Below, piece after piece: positions 18,032 through 26,379 of a stretch of 64,000 nucleotides of DNA. The stretch is taken from contig JAJCZP010000265.1 of the NCBI GenBank assembly GCA_029262315.1, positions 33,758 through 97,757 of the forward strand. Direction: 5' to 3'. This DNA comes from Deltaproteobacteria bacterium (GTDB lineage: Bacteria; Desulfobacterota; Binatia; UTPRO1). The notes under the pieces were generated by a model. The model saw nothing but the letters and a program-made list of their open reading frames with translations, did not search any database and had not been told where the DNA came from. The position numbers and the translations under genes are program-made. How positions within the stretch are numbered: position 1 is the first letter of the stretch; each line of letters starts with the position of its first letter.

Positions 18032-20209
18032 GTGATGAAGGAATACGAACGCGCGATGCTGCTTCGGCGAGGTGTCGAAGTGTTGGTTGCCGCCGGGGTG
18101 TTCATCCTCGGGCTGACGCTCTGTCGTCGCGCCATCATCCTCTCAGACGAAGGGTATCTGCTCATGCAGGCCCTCGACATGGCGCAGGGGAAGGTCCTGT
18201 ACCGCGACATGGACTCCTTTGTTGCTCCGGGAGCCTGGTTCGTGCTTGCGGCGCTCTTCCGCATGGTCGAGCCGACCGTGATCGCCACCCGCATGGTCGC
18301 GCTGGTCGCCTACCTCGGGATGGTGTGGACGTGCTTCCGCATCGCGGACCGACTTGCCGGGCGATGGTCCGCATGTGCGACGGCCGTCGCACTCGGAGTC
18401 TGCACCGTGTGGGCGTTCCCGGCTTGGACCTTCTCGTTCTACTCTCCGTACTCGGTGCTGTGCGCGCTCGTCGCTCTCGAGCGCATCCTGGCGTGGCAGG
18501 TGTCGGACCGCTCCCGCGATCTCGTCTGGGCCGGCGTCTTTCTTGGCTTTGCGATCGTGTGCAAACAGAACTACGGCGTGTTTGCGGCGGTGGGGTGCGC
18601 TGCCGCGGTTCTCGCCTCGCTTGGAGCGCGAGGCACGTTCGGTCGCGTGCTTCCTTCCGCCTTGCGATTGGGGGGCGGTGTGATCGCGGCGGTCGTCCCG
18701 GTGGTGGGGTACTTCCTCTACCACGGCGCGGCGGGGCATGCGTTCGACGCGCTCGTCATGCACCCCTTCCGGGGCTTTCTCGTGGCGCATCGCATTCCGT
18801 ATCTCGGGCTGAGCGAGCTCATCGACCCGCAGCTCATCGCCGGAGCCGGGCGGTTCACCTACGGCGCCTATCCGATGCTCAAGACCGGCCTCCATCTGCG
18901 ATGGGCCGCGGGCAGCATCCAGTTCGTCGAGCAGTTGCATGTCGTGCTGTACTGGGTGCCGGTGCTGGTGTTCGCGTTGGCGAGCGTCCTGGTGGCGCGT
19001 TCGCTTTCTCGTCGTTCCCTGGACGTTGGGCTCGCGAGCGTGCTGGCAGTTGCCGGACTGGTGTTCCTCGGGGTGTTTCCCCGTGCGGATTTCAACCACC
19101 TGATGAACGTGTACCAGCCCGTCGTTCTCCTTGGTGTGATCGTGACACAGCGGGTGACGCGGCTCTCAGAGGGGCGGGTCTGGCGCGCCTGCAGCATCGG
19201 CTTCGCGTGTATCCTCTTCGCGCCCTACGCGCTGCTCGCGACCTCGTGGTATGTGAGTCTTCTCACCGGTTTGCAGCAGCCGCTCGCCGCCCCGCGGGGC
19301 GGGGTGCTGATCGATCCGTGGGAGGCCGGCATGATCGACTTCGAGGTCGAGACCATGCGTGCGCGTACCCGTCCCGATGAGCCGGTGTTGACTGTTCCCG
19401 GTCTCGCGATGCTCAACTTCCTGGCGGAACGTCCCATGCCCAGTCGCTACTACAACCTGTACGAGGTCCATATCGCGCATGATCGCGGTACCAGCGCCGT
19501 CGCGGAGTCCGAGCGCCGGGGGAGCCGGCTTGCCGTCGTCGACTACAACAATTTCTTTTCCGATCCGGTGGGGCTGAGCGAGTACGCTCCCGTGTTGGCG
19601 GGTCATCTCCGTCGAGATTTCTCCCCGCTATTGTCGGTTGCCGTGGACAAACACCTTTTCCTCGAGCGGCGCGCCACTTCCCTTCCCAATCGCAAGCTCG
19701 TGAGCGGTCTCGAGGACTGCGACGCCCTCACCGATGCGGAGTTCGGAGACCGTGTCATCCGCCACCACCTCTTCTTCGATGCGCTGTATCATTTTCTGGA
19801 GAACGGGGCCGAAGGGGAGCGTCAGGTGAGTGAGACCGAGTGTCGCATTCATATCCCTGCCGGCGCTCAGCTGCGAGTGCGGGTCGGCTACCGTCAGCCG
19901 CTTGGTGTTGGGGATGACGCTCGGCTTCTCGCGGAGATGTGGGCACGGATCGGCGAGGATGGCGAGGGCGAGCGCCTGCTCGAGGCGGAGGTCCCGCTTG
20001 CGGCGCAGGTGGGTTGGGGCTCGCCGGCGCCGGCCGAGTACGAGGTCGACGTGGCGCATCTCGCGGGTCGGGACGTTACGCTCATTCTGCGCACGGTCTT
20101 CGATGGCGAGATCGAGATGAACGCGCTCGAGCTGTGGGGCTTTGCCATGGTGTGGCAGGATCTGCAGATAGAGCACGGACGCGTCAGTGCGCGTGAAGAC
20201 GGGGCATGA
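18032..20209 (+). CDS. polytopic GT-C-like membrane protein (DEG/PRxDFxHL family) with soluble C-terminal domain
   Basis: SDEGYLLMQALDMAQGKVLYRDMDSFVAPG, CKQNYGVFA, FPRADFNHL; multiple TM segments. Confidence 0.85.
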   Translation: MMKEYERAMLLRRGVEVLVAAGVFILGLTLCRRAIILSDEGYLLMQALDMAQGKVLYRDMDSFVAPGAWFVLAALFRMVEPTVIATRMVALVAYLGMVWTCFRIADRLAGRWSACATAVALGVCTVWAFPAWTFSFYSPYSVLCALVALERILAWQVSDRSRDLVWAGVFLGFAIVCKQNYGVFAAVGCAAAVLASLGARGTFGRVLPSALRLGGGVIAAVVPVVGYFLYHGAAGHAFDALVMHPFRGFLVAHRIPYLGLSELIDPQLIAGAGRFTYGAYPMLKTGLHLRWAAGSIQFVEQLHVVLYWVPVLVFALASVLVARSLSRRSLDVGLASVLAVAGLVFLGVFPRADFNHLMNVYQPVVLLGVIVTQRVTRLSEGRVWRACSIGFACILFAPYALLATSWYVSLLTGLQQPLAAPRGGVLIDPWEAGMIDFEVETMRARTRPDEPVLTVPGLAMLNFLAERPMPSRYYNLYEVHIAHDRGTSAVAESERRGSRLAVVDYNNFFSDPVGLSEYAPVLAGHLRRDFSPLLSVAVDKHLFLERRATSLPNRKLVSGLEDCDALTDAEFGDRVIRHHLFFDALYHFLENGAEGERQVSETECRIHIPAGAQLRVRVGYRQPLGVGDDARLLAEMWARIGEDGEGERLLEAEVPLAAQVGWGSPAPAEYEVDVAHLAGRDVTLILRTVFDGEIEMNALELWGFAMVWQDLQIEHGRVSAREDGA

Positions 20210-21216
20210 ACCAAGATCCCCAGCCGCAACTTGCACGCTTCCCAGAGGCCGACGCTCTCAAGGCCGTTGGTATTCTCGCGGTCGTGTTCATTCATTGTAT
20301 GCGGTCCCCGTGGGCGCCCGATGTGCAGAGCGTGGAGATCTGGCTTCTCCATCTGACGGCGTTCGCCGTGCCCGGGTTCGTTGCGGTGTCGGGTTTTCTC
20401 TACGCGACACCCGCCTCCCTGACTGGTGCGATGATGCGGCGACGCCTGCAACGCATTCTTCTTCCGTATCTCGTCGCCTCCGCGGCGGCCCAGATCTACC
20501 GATTCGTGGAGGGCATGCCGTCGGAGAGCGGAAGTCTCGTCGGAGATGTGCTCTTGGGGGCCTCCTTTGGTCCGTACTACTATGTGTTCATCATCGTCAC
20601 GCTCGTGGTTGCTACCCCACTGATCGCGCGCGTCCCGGCGTCATGGCATCCCGCGCTGCTCGTGTTTCTGGTTGCTGGAACGTTCGTGTCACAAGGATTG
20701 ATCGACAACAGCCGCGGCAACGGCTTGAGCGGGCTTTACTATCTCCGGAACCCGCTCCTATTCGGCGGCTACTTCTTTCTCGGTTGGATGGTCCGTGTGC
20801 ATCGGTCGACGCTGATTGCCGCGCTGGCGGACAAGCAGCGGCCGACGGCTGCTCTCCTTGCGTTGACGTCGGTTGCCTGTCTGGCTGTCGTTGCCGCCGG
20901 TCTTCCGCCACGGGCGGTGATGCGCGCGGCCAGTGTCAACGTCTACGTCGTGCTCGCCTTCGTCTTCGTGCTGGCGCAGGCGCGCCGGTCGCTGCCGGGT
21001 TGGGTGCGTTTTCTCAGTGACGGGACGTACGCGATCTATCTATTTCATCTTTTTTTCATGTACTCCGCCAGCAGCTGGTTTCAGCATCCGCCCGGAGGGT
21101 TCGACCCGGCGGCGGTCGTAGGCCGGTTCGCGGTCGGGATCCTGGGTTCTGTTCTTTTCGTGCTCGTCGGTCGCCGCGTTCTCGGGCGCGCCAGTCGTTT
21201 GGTCATAGGTGCATGA
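20206..21216 (+). CDS. acyltransferase 3 family membrane protein
   Basis: ADALKAVGILAVVFIHC, VSGFLYATP, LSDGTYAIYLFHLFF; ATGA overlap. Confidence 0.85.
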   Translation: MNQDPQPQLARFPEADALKAVGILAVVFIHCMRSPWAPDVQSVEIWLLHLTAFAVPGFVAVSGFLYATPASLTGAMMRRRLQRILLPYLVASAAAQIYRFVEGMPSESGSLVGDVLLGASFGPYYYVFIIVTLVVATPLIARVPASWHPALLVFLVAGTFVSQGLIDNSRGNGLSGLYYLRNPLLFGGYFFLGWMVRVHRSTLIAALADKQRPTAALLALTSVACLAVVAAGLPPRAVMRAASVNVYVVLAFVFVLAQARRSLPGWVRFLSDGTYAIYLFHLFFMYSASSWFQHPPGGFDPAAVVGRFAVGILGSVLFVLVGRRVLGRASRLVIGA

Positions 21217-21289
21217 TGCGTGGGTTACGTCGCAATATCGCTTTTCTTCTAGTAGGGTATTCCTCGTGGGGTTTGATCGGAGACGCAGC

Positions 21290-22633
21290 GTGACACGACG
21301 TGGCCGAGTACGCTGGCTGCTCGTTTGTGCCCTTCTGGGCACGTGCGTGGCGATATCGACGGGATGTACGCAGCCCCCAGCTGAGCCGCAGAGTCGGCGC
21401 GCCCTCCTCATCGGAATCGACGGCGCCTCGCTTCGCGTCATCGATCCTCTCATTCGACAAGGACGCTTGCCGAGCCTTGCTGCGATTGCGCAGGCCGGTG
21501 CGTCAGGCCCGCTTCGCTCTCACTATCCTCTCCTCTCTCCCAGGGTGTGGACGTCCATCGCGACCGGCAAGGAGCCGAAGAAGCATGGCATCCTCAACTG
21601 GGTACGTCCGGGTGGGAAGGAGACTCGTGAGCTGATGCAGAGCTCCGATCGTAAAGTGCACGCGCTGTGGAACATCGCCTCCACCCACGGACGCACGGTG
21701 GGGACCGTCAACTGGCTCAATACCTATCCCACCGAGATCGTGGACGGGATCGTGGTCTCGGACGCGGCGATTCCGGGCGAGGTGCGTAATCGCGAGATGT
21801 TCTTCGCCCGGAAGGACGCGGCTGTGGCGGCCGACGCGCCCAAAGAGGGGACGACGTTCCCCGCCGAGTGGCATGAGCGCGTGACGAAGATCCGAAAGGA
21901 GCCCCGGCTGTTTGCGGATTTGCCGAACCCTTTCGAGGGTGATGTGGACTTTCCGAAGTGGGCCTTCCGCGGGCTCCTCTCGACCGCGTTCGCCAACGAC
22001 GATCTGATCGCCCGTCTCGCGCTCGCGGTGGAAGAGGAGATCAAGCCGGACCTGCTCATGGTGTTGATGCCTGGCATCGACAAAATCTCGCATTTTCTTT
22101 GGGGTACGTTGGAGCCGGCAGACAGCTATCCGGATACGCTGCAATTCACCCGTGCGCAGCGTGAGACCAGTCGACAAGCGCTGCTTGCGACCTACATCCA
22201 GGCCGATCGTCTCATCGGAGCGCTCGTGGCGCGGTTCGGACCCGAGGATCTCGTCATGGTCGTCTCCGATCATGGCTTCGAGGCGCGGGTGTTGGCCAAG
22301 GGCCAGACGACTGGCGGTCACGACACCGCGAAGGCGTTGTACGGGGTGATGTTCGCACGCGGCACCGGCATCGCCCCGGGCCAACTCGTGCGTGGTGTCT
22401 CCGTGAACGATGTCACGCCGACGATTCTTGCCTGGTGGAACATGCCGGTCGGTGAGGACATGGACGGCACACCGGCGAACTTTCTCGGTATCGACGATCC
22501 TGCCACGATCGCGACGCATGATACCTCGCCCGTCAAGCGGGTCGCCATCGATCTTCCGGCTGGGGCCGAGGATGCCAAGCTCGATCAGCTTCGCGCACTC
22601 GGCTATCTGCAAGAGGAGCACGAGATCGAGTAG
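21290..22633 (+). CDS. alkaline phosphatase/type I phosphodiesterase-fold protein, putative lipoprotein
   Basis: LLIGIDGASLRVIDPLI, WTSIATGKEPKKHGI, VSDHGF; start uncertain (21209-21290). Confidence 0.82.
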   Translation: MTRRGRVRWLLVCALLGTCVAISTGCTQPPAEPQSRRALLIGIDGASLRVIDPLIRQGRLPSLAAIAQAGASGPLRSHYPLLSPRVWTSIATGKEPKKHGILNWVRPGGKETRELMQSSDRKVHALWNIASTHGRTVGTVNWLNTYPTEIVDGIVVSDAAIPGEVRNREMFFARKDAAVAADAPKEGTTFPAEWHERVTKIRKEPRLFADLPNPFEGDVDFPKWAFRGLLSTAFANDDLIARLALAVEEEIKPDLLMVLMPGIDKISHFLWGTLEPADSYPDTLQFTRAQRETSRQALLATYIQADRLIGALVARFGPEDLVMVVSDHGFEARVLAKGQTTGGHDTAKALYGVMFARGTGIAPGQLVRGVSVNDVTPTILAWWNMPVGEDMDGTPANFLGIDDPATIATHDTSPVKRVAIDLPAGAEDAKLDQLRALGYLQEEHEIE

Positions 22634-22684
22634 CCGTGGGCGGTTCCGGACGCGCTCGGAGGGCGCGGTTGCGATCCCGGGCGG

Positions 22685-24367
22685 CTAGCGTTCCGAACGA
22701 TTCCTGATCAAGCCGTACCAGGGCTGCGCGCCTTCTTGGATCACACTCGCGCGGGTGTAGGTGCTCTCGAGGTAGCCCACGAGTTCCGGGAAGATCTCCT
22801 CGAAGGGTGCGAACTGCGCGTACATCGTCGGCTTGTACACGACGCAGCGGGTGCGCGTGGCTTCGAGGGCCGCGACGATGGCGGGTCCGTCGACATTGCC
22901 CGGAATCGTCAGATCGAAGGGCGTGGGATTGCGGCGGCCGGTGATCACGTACAGGAGCGGCATGTCGGGGGCTACGAAAATCGGTGCGCCTGGCGGCGCG
23001 CACTCTTCGATGAAGGCTGCGGCGCGGCGGTAGCTCGCGGCGACGTCGGGAGCTACCGATACGGAGACTGCGCGCAGGTCGGCAGGGTCGGGATGCCAAC
23101 GACGGATGTCGCCGGAGAGACGCGCGGCGACGAGGATCAGGGCGAGGGCCGCGCCCATCCAGGCAACACGCCAAGACCACGCCGCTACGGCGAAGCGCCT
23201 CAGCAGCGTCCGGTCGATGCGGTCGCTGGCCATGGCGACGATCGGGAGGACCGGGGCCATGATGAACGCGAGGTGCGACCAGATCGCCGAAGGAAAGAGG
23301 CCGAAGAACAGTAGGGTCGCGAAGACCGCGATGGCAAGTGCGGCGTTCCGTGCGCGAGGGGCCTCGCCCCGCAGTCCCCACACGAGGAAGGGGGCGAGCA
23401 GAAGTGCGCCTATGGTCCCTCCGTAGGCGAGACGGATGATCGTGCTCCGGAGGAACGGTGACGGAATCGCTCCGAAGAACGGCTCCGCGCGTACGAGATA
23501 GTTGAAGAGAGTCGGCGGCGTGTACACGAACACGAACCGGCCGTCGTCTGCTGGATGTGCGCCAAAGATCGGCGGTAGCGGGTCGTTGTACGCCACCAGT
23601 TGTGTGTCGCCGATGGTGAGTAGGGTGGCATCGAGGAGGGCGTAGAGTCCGCCCGTCGCAGCGAAGTAGCCGAGAGCGGCGAGGGTGACGGCCGCGCCGC
23701 CGAGGCCGATCGGAAGGAGCCCGCCGACGACCGAGCGTCGGATGCCCGGAGCGTTCCGACGGGTTGCCATGTACGTGACGATGACGGCCAGGAACGCGAG
23801 GCCGCCGAAATTCTGCTTGGTGAGGGCGCAGCAGGCGAGGGCCACCCCGACGCCGAGACCGTCCGTCGTCCGCGCGGACTCCTGATAGCGCACCAGCATA
23901 CCCAGCGTTCCCAGCGCGAAGACCAGGGAGAGTGGCGAATAGTTGAACATGCTCAGGACAGGGAAGCTGAGGATGACCAGGAAGAGGTAGAGCCCCACGG
24001 GGAGGAGAGCCCAGCCCGGCCGCGTGACACGCGCCGTCAATGCAAAGAGGAGCATCGCCGTGGCCGCGTTGACCAGCATCTGCGCCCAGCGTGTGACGAT
24101 CAGGTCGCTTCCCGCGAGCGCCAGCAGCCATGCCGTCACGTAGTACACGCCCGGGAAGATCCCAGTATAGATGTCGCGATACAGGACCTCGCCGTGGTTC
24201 AGGCGCTCGGCGATGTTGAGCAACTGTCCCTCGTCGAGCGGCACGAGGCTACGGTCGTGGATGGCGAGTTGGGCGGCCATTCCCGCGATGCCCACGCCGG
24301 CCAGCGCGAGCCAGCCGGGGCGCGTTTTCGCCGCTGTGTGCCTCACGATCCTCGCCGAGCCTTCCAC
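22685..24367 (-). CDS. polytopic GT-C-like membrane protein (DEG family), no extra C-terminal domain
   Basis: LDEGQLLNIAERLNHGEVLYRDIYTGIFPGVYY, LTKQNFGGLA, LFPSAIWSHL. Confidence 0.85.
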   Translation of the reverse strand: MEGSARIVRHTAAKTRPGWLALAGVGIAGMAAQLAIHDRSLVPLDEGQLLNIAERLNHGEVLYRDIYTGIFPGVYYVTAWLLALAGSDLIVTRWAQMLVNAATAMLLFALTARVTRPGWALLPVGLYLFLVILSFPVLSMFNYSPLSLVFALGTLGMLVRYQESARTTDGLGVGVALACCALTKQNFGGLAFLAVIVTYMATRRNAPGIRRSVVGGLLPIGLGGAAVTLAALGYFAATGGLYALLDATLLTIGDTQLVAYNDPLPPIFGAHPADDGRFVFVYTPPTLFNYLVRAEPFFGAIPSPFLRSTIIRLAYGGTIGALLLAPFLVWGLRGEAPRARNAALAIAVFATLLFFGLFPSAIWSHLAFIMAPVLPIVAMASDRIDRTLLRRFAVAAWSWRVAWMGAALALILVAARLSGDIRRWHPDPADLRAVSVSVAPDVAASYRRAAAFIEECAPPGAPIFVAPDMPLLYVITGRRNPTPFDLTIPGNVDGPAIVAALEATRTRCVVYKPTMYAQFAPFEEIFPELVGYLESTYTRASVIQEGAQPWYGLIRNRSER

Positions 24368-24376
24368 ACGGCAGGC

Positions 24377-24382
24377 ACTATA
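24377..24382 (-). promoter_or_regulatory. -10-like TATAGT 9 nt before GTG start 24367
   Basis: gcCGCTATAGTG on minus strand. Confidence 0.35.
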
Positions 24383-24456
24383 GCGGCGTTGTCGCGGAGC
24401 CGCGATGACCGGTTTCGGCATGTCGCCGCATCGCATACGATCAGATCCGTACGCCC

Positions 24457-25209
24457 ATGGACGCCCACGAATACGACCGACTGGCCGAGTACGAGGAATG
24501 GTATTGGTGGCACCGCGCGCGTCAGACGATCGTGCAGACGCTGCTGCGTCGTCATGCGCCTCCGCACGCGCGTATCCTCGACGTGGGGTGTGGGACCGGC
24601 GCGACGACGCGAAGCCTGACCGAATTCGGCAACGTCGTCGGTCTCGACGTCGGCATGGACGCGCTCCGTTATGCGCAGCGGCGCGGTGTGCCTGTCGCCG
24701 CTTCGGTCGCGGCGCCGCTCGCGGTGCGCTCCGAGGCGGTCGATGTCGTGGTGGCGCTCGACGTCCTCGAGCATCTCCCCGACGATCACGCGGCCGCGGA
24801 GGAAATCTGGAGAGTCCTAACGCCGGGCGGTATCGTGCTGGTCACCGTCCCGGCGTATCAGTTCCTGTGGAGCGGCCACGATGTCGCGCTCGGGCACCAG
24901 CGCCGGTACCGCCGTCGGCAGCTCCGCGAGGTTCTTCGCGCCGGCGGCTTTGAGATCGAGCTGTGCTCGTACGTGATGGCGTCCGTGTTCCCGCCAGCGG
25001 CCGTCGTGCGGTTGGCCGACCGTCTCATGCCGCGTGAACGCGCGATGCAGGAGAGTGGTTACGTGGCGACACCGCCGGTCGTGAACAGCATCATGTCGCA
25101 CGTCGTCGGCTTCGAAGGACGGCTCGTCCAGCATGTGAATCTGCCCTTCGGGTTGAGCGTCGTCGCCGTCGCACGCCGTCCCCGGGGGCCGGCGGGGTCG
25201 TGTGTGTAG
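24457..25209 (+). CDS. class I SAM-dependent methyltransferase
   Basis: ILDVGCGTGATT, VALDVLEHLPDD. Confidence 0.9.
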   Translation: MDAHEYDRLAEYEEWYWWHRARQTIVQTLLRRHAPPHARILDVGCGTGATTRSLTEFGNVVGLDVGMDALRYAQRRGVPVAASVAAPLAVRSEAVDVVVALDVLEHLPDDHAAAEEIWRVLTPGGIVLVTVPAYQFLWSGHDVALGHQRRYRRRQLREVLRAGGFEIELCSYVMASVFPPAAVVRLADRLMPRERAMQESGYVATPPVVNSIMSHVVGFEGRLVQHVNLPFGLSVVAVARRPRGPAGSCV

Positions 25210-25256
25210 ATCGCGCGTGCTGTCTCCCGGCAGCGGCACGCCGGGAATGCCCCGGG

Positions 25257-26024
25257 CTAGCGCCTCAGGTAGCGTCGGTGGATGCGCGCGAGGTCGAGCG
25301 CCGCGCGTACGTAGTCTCGTGGGCCGATCTTCGAGCCCTCGACGTCGCGCCACGCGCGCAGGGGCTGCTCGAAAATGACCGTTTCGGCCGGTGGAAGTCC
25401 ACCGGCACGCCGGGCGTGGATGAGGCGGGCGATGACCTCGACGTCGAAGATCCACCCAGACACGAAGGGTTCCTCGAACAGTGATCGAACCTCCGGGGTG
25501 ATACGGAAGAGTTTGGCACCGCACTGGGTATCGTACACGGAGAGGCCGAGCGTGATGGAGATCACCGTCGCGGACGCACGGCCGAGGTAGTGACGAAGCG
25601 CGCGGCGCTCGATCTTGCGCCCGAGGAGGCGGACCCGCGTGCCGAATATCACCTCGGTGTTGGGCTGCGCGTCGAGGAGGTCGCAGAAGTCCAGAATGAC
25701 GTCGAGGGGCGTTGCCAGGTCGGCATCCCAGTACCCGCAGTATTCGACATCGAGCTCGAAGGCGCGTTGCAGGCCCGTGCGAATGGCCTCCCCCTTGCCC
25801 ACGTTGGTTGGGAGGTCGCAGAGCGAGACGCGGTCGGGCGCGACCTCGCTGAGCGCGTGAAGTCTGGCGAGCGTGTCGTCCGTGCTGCCGTCGTTGACGA
25901 AGATCAGGCGCACGTGCTCAGCCTTGCGGAGGAACGCTGCGAAGGCATCGTGCGAGAGCCGCCGAGCCTCGTTGTGGCAGGGAACGACGACGGCCGCGCG
26001 TCCGATCGGAGGGCCAGGTGACAA
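25257..26024 (-). CDS. GT2 glycosyltransferase (dolichyl-P-glucose synthase-like)
   Basis: VVPCHNEARRL, NDGSTDDTL, NVGKGEAIRTGL, YWDADLATP, YDTQCGAKLF. Confidence 0.9.
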   Translation of the reverse strand: MSPGPPIGRAAVVVPCHNEARRLSHDAFAAFLRKAEHVRLIFVNDGSTDDTLARLHALSEVAPDRVSLCDLPTNVGKGEAIRTGLQRAFELDVEYCGYWDADLATPLDVILDFCDLLDAQPNTEVIFGTRVRLLGRKIERRALRHYLGRASATVISITLGLSVYDTQCGAKLFRITPEVRSLFEEPFVSGWIFDVEVIARLIHARRAGGLPPAETVIFEQPLRAWRDVEGSKIGPRDYVRAALDLARIHRRYLRR

Positions 26025-26235
26025 CAGGGCCTACCAGATCCTGCCGTCGCGGAGCGCGCGGGTGCGCCCAATCCTGGTGCTGGCTCGGATCATTGCTCTC
26101 AGGCCTATGTGAGAGCGGGCAAGGGTGCAAAGGGGCGCGATCCAAGCACCCTCGTCGTGCCCCCGGTGGGGCGGTCGTAGCTCGTTCCCTTGGGGTCTCG
26201 GGGGCTGCGAACGGAGCGGCCCTGCGATCTCTTTA

Positions 26236-26264
26236 TTGACGGCGGGTGCCTGGCGGCACACAAT
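26236..26264 (+). promoter_or_regulatory. candidate sigma70-type promoter TTGACG-N17-CACAAT
   Basis: 5/6 and 4/6 consensus matches at 17-nt spacing. Confidence 0.45.
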
Positions 26265-26298
26265 GGCCCGACCCGGGCCCGACCCGGGCCCGACCCGA
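26265..26298. repeat. short tandem repeat, ~11-bp GGGCCCGACCC units
   Basis: ggcccgaccc-gggcccgaccc-gggcccgaccc, three near-identical units. Confidence 0.85.
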
Positions 26299-26379
26299 TC
26301 CAGGCGACTGCAAGCTGTGAGTAGCATGATGTCGACGAGAGTCGTCTCCGATGGCGTGCATGGCGATAGGCATATCTAG

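Noticed and set aside
21503-22621. 372-aa minus-strand ORF opposite the phosphodiesterase-like gene
   Set aside because: Shadow ORF without motifs.
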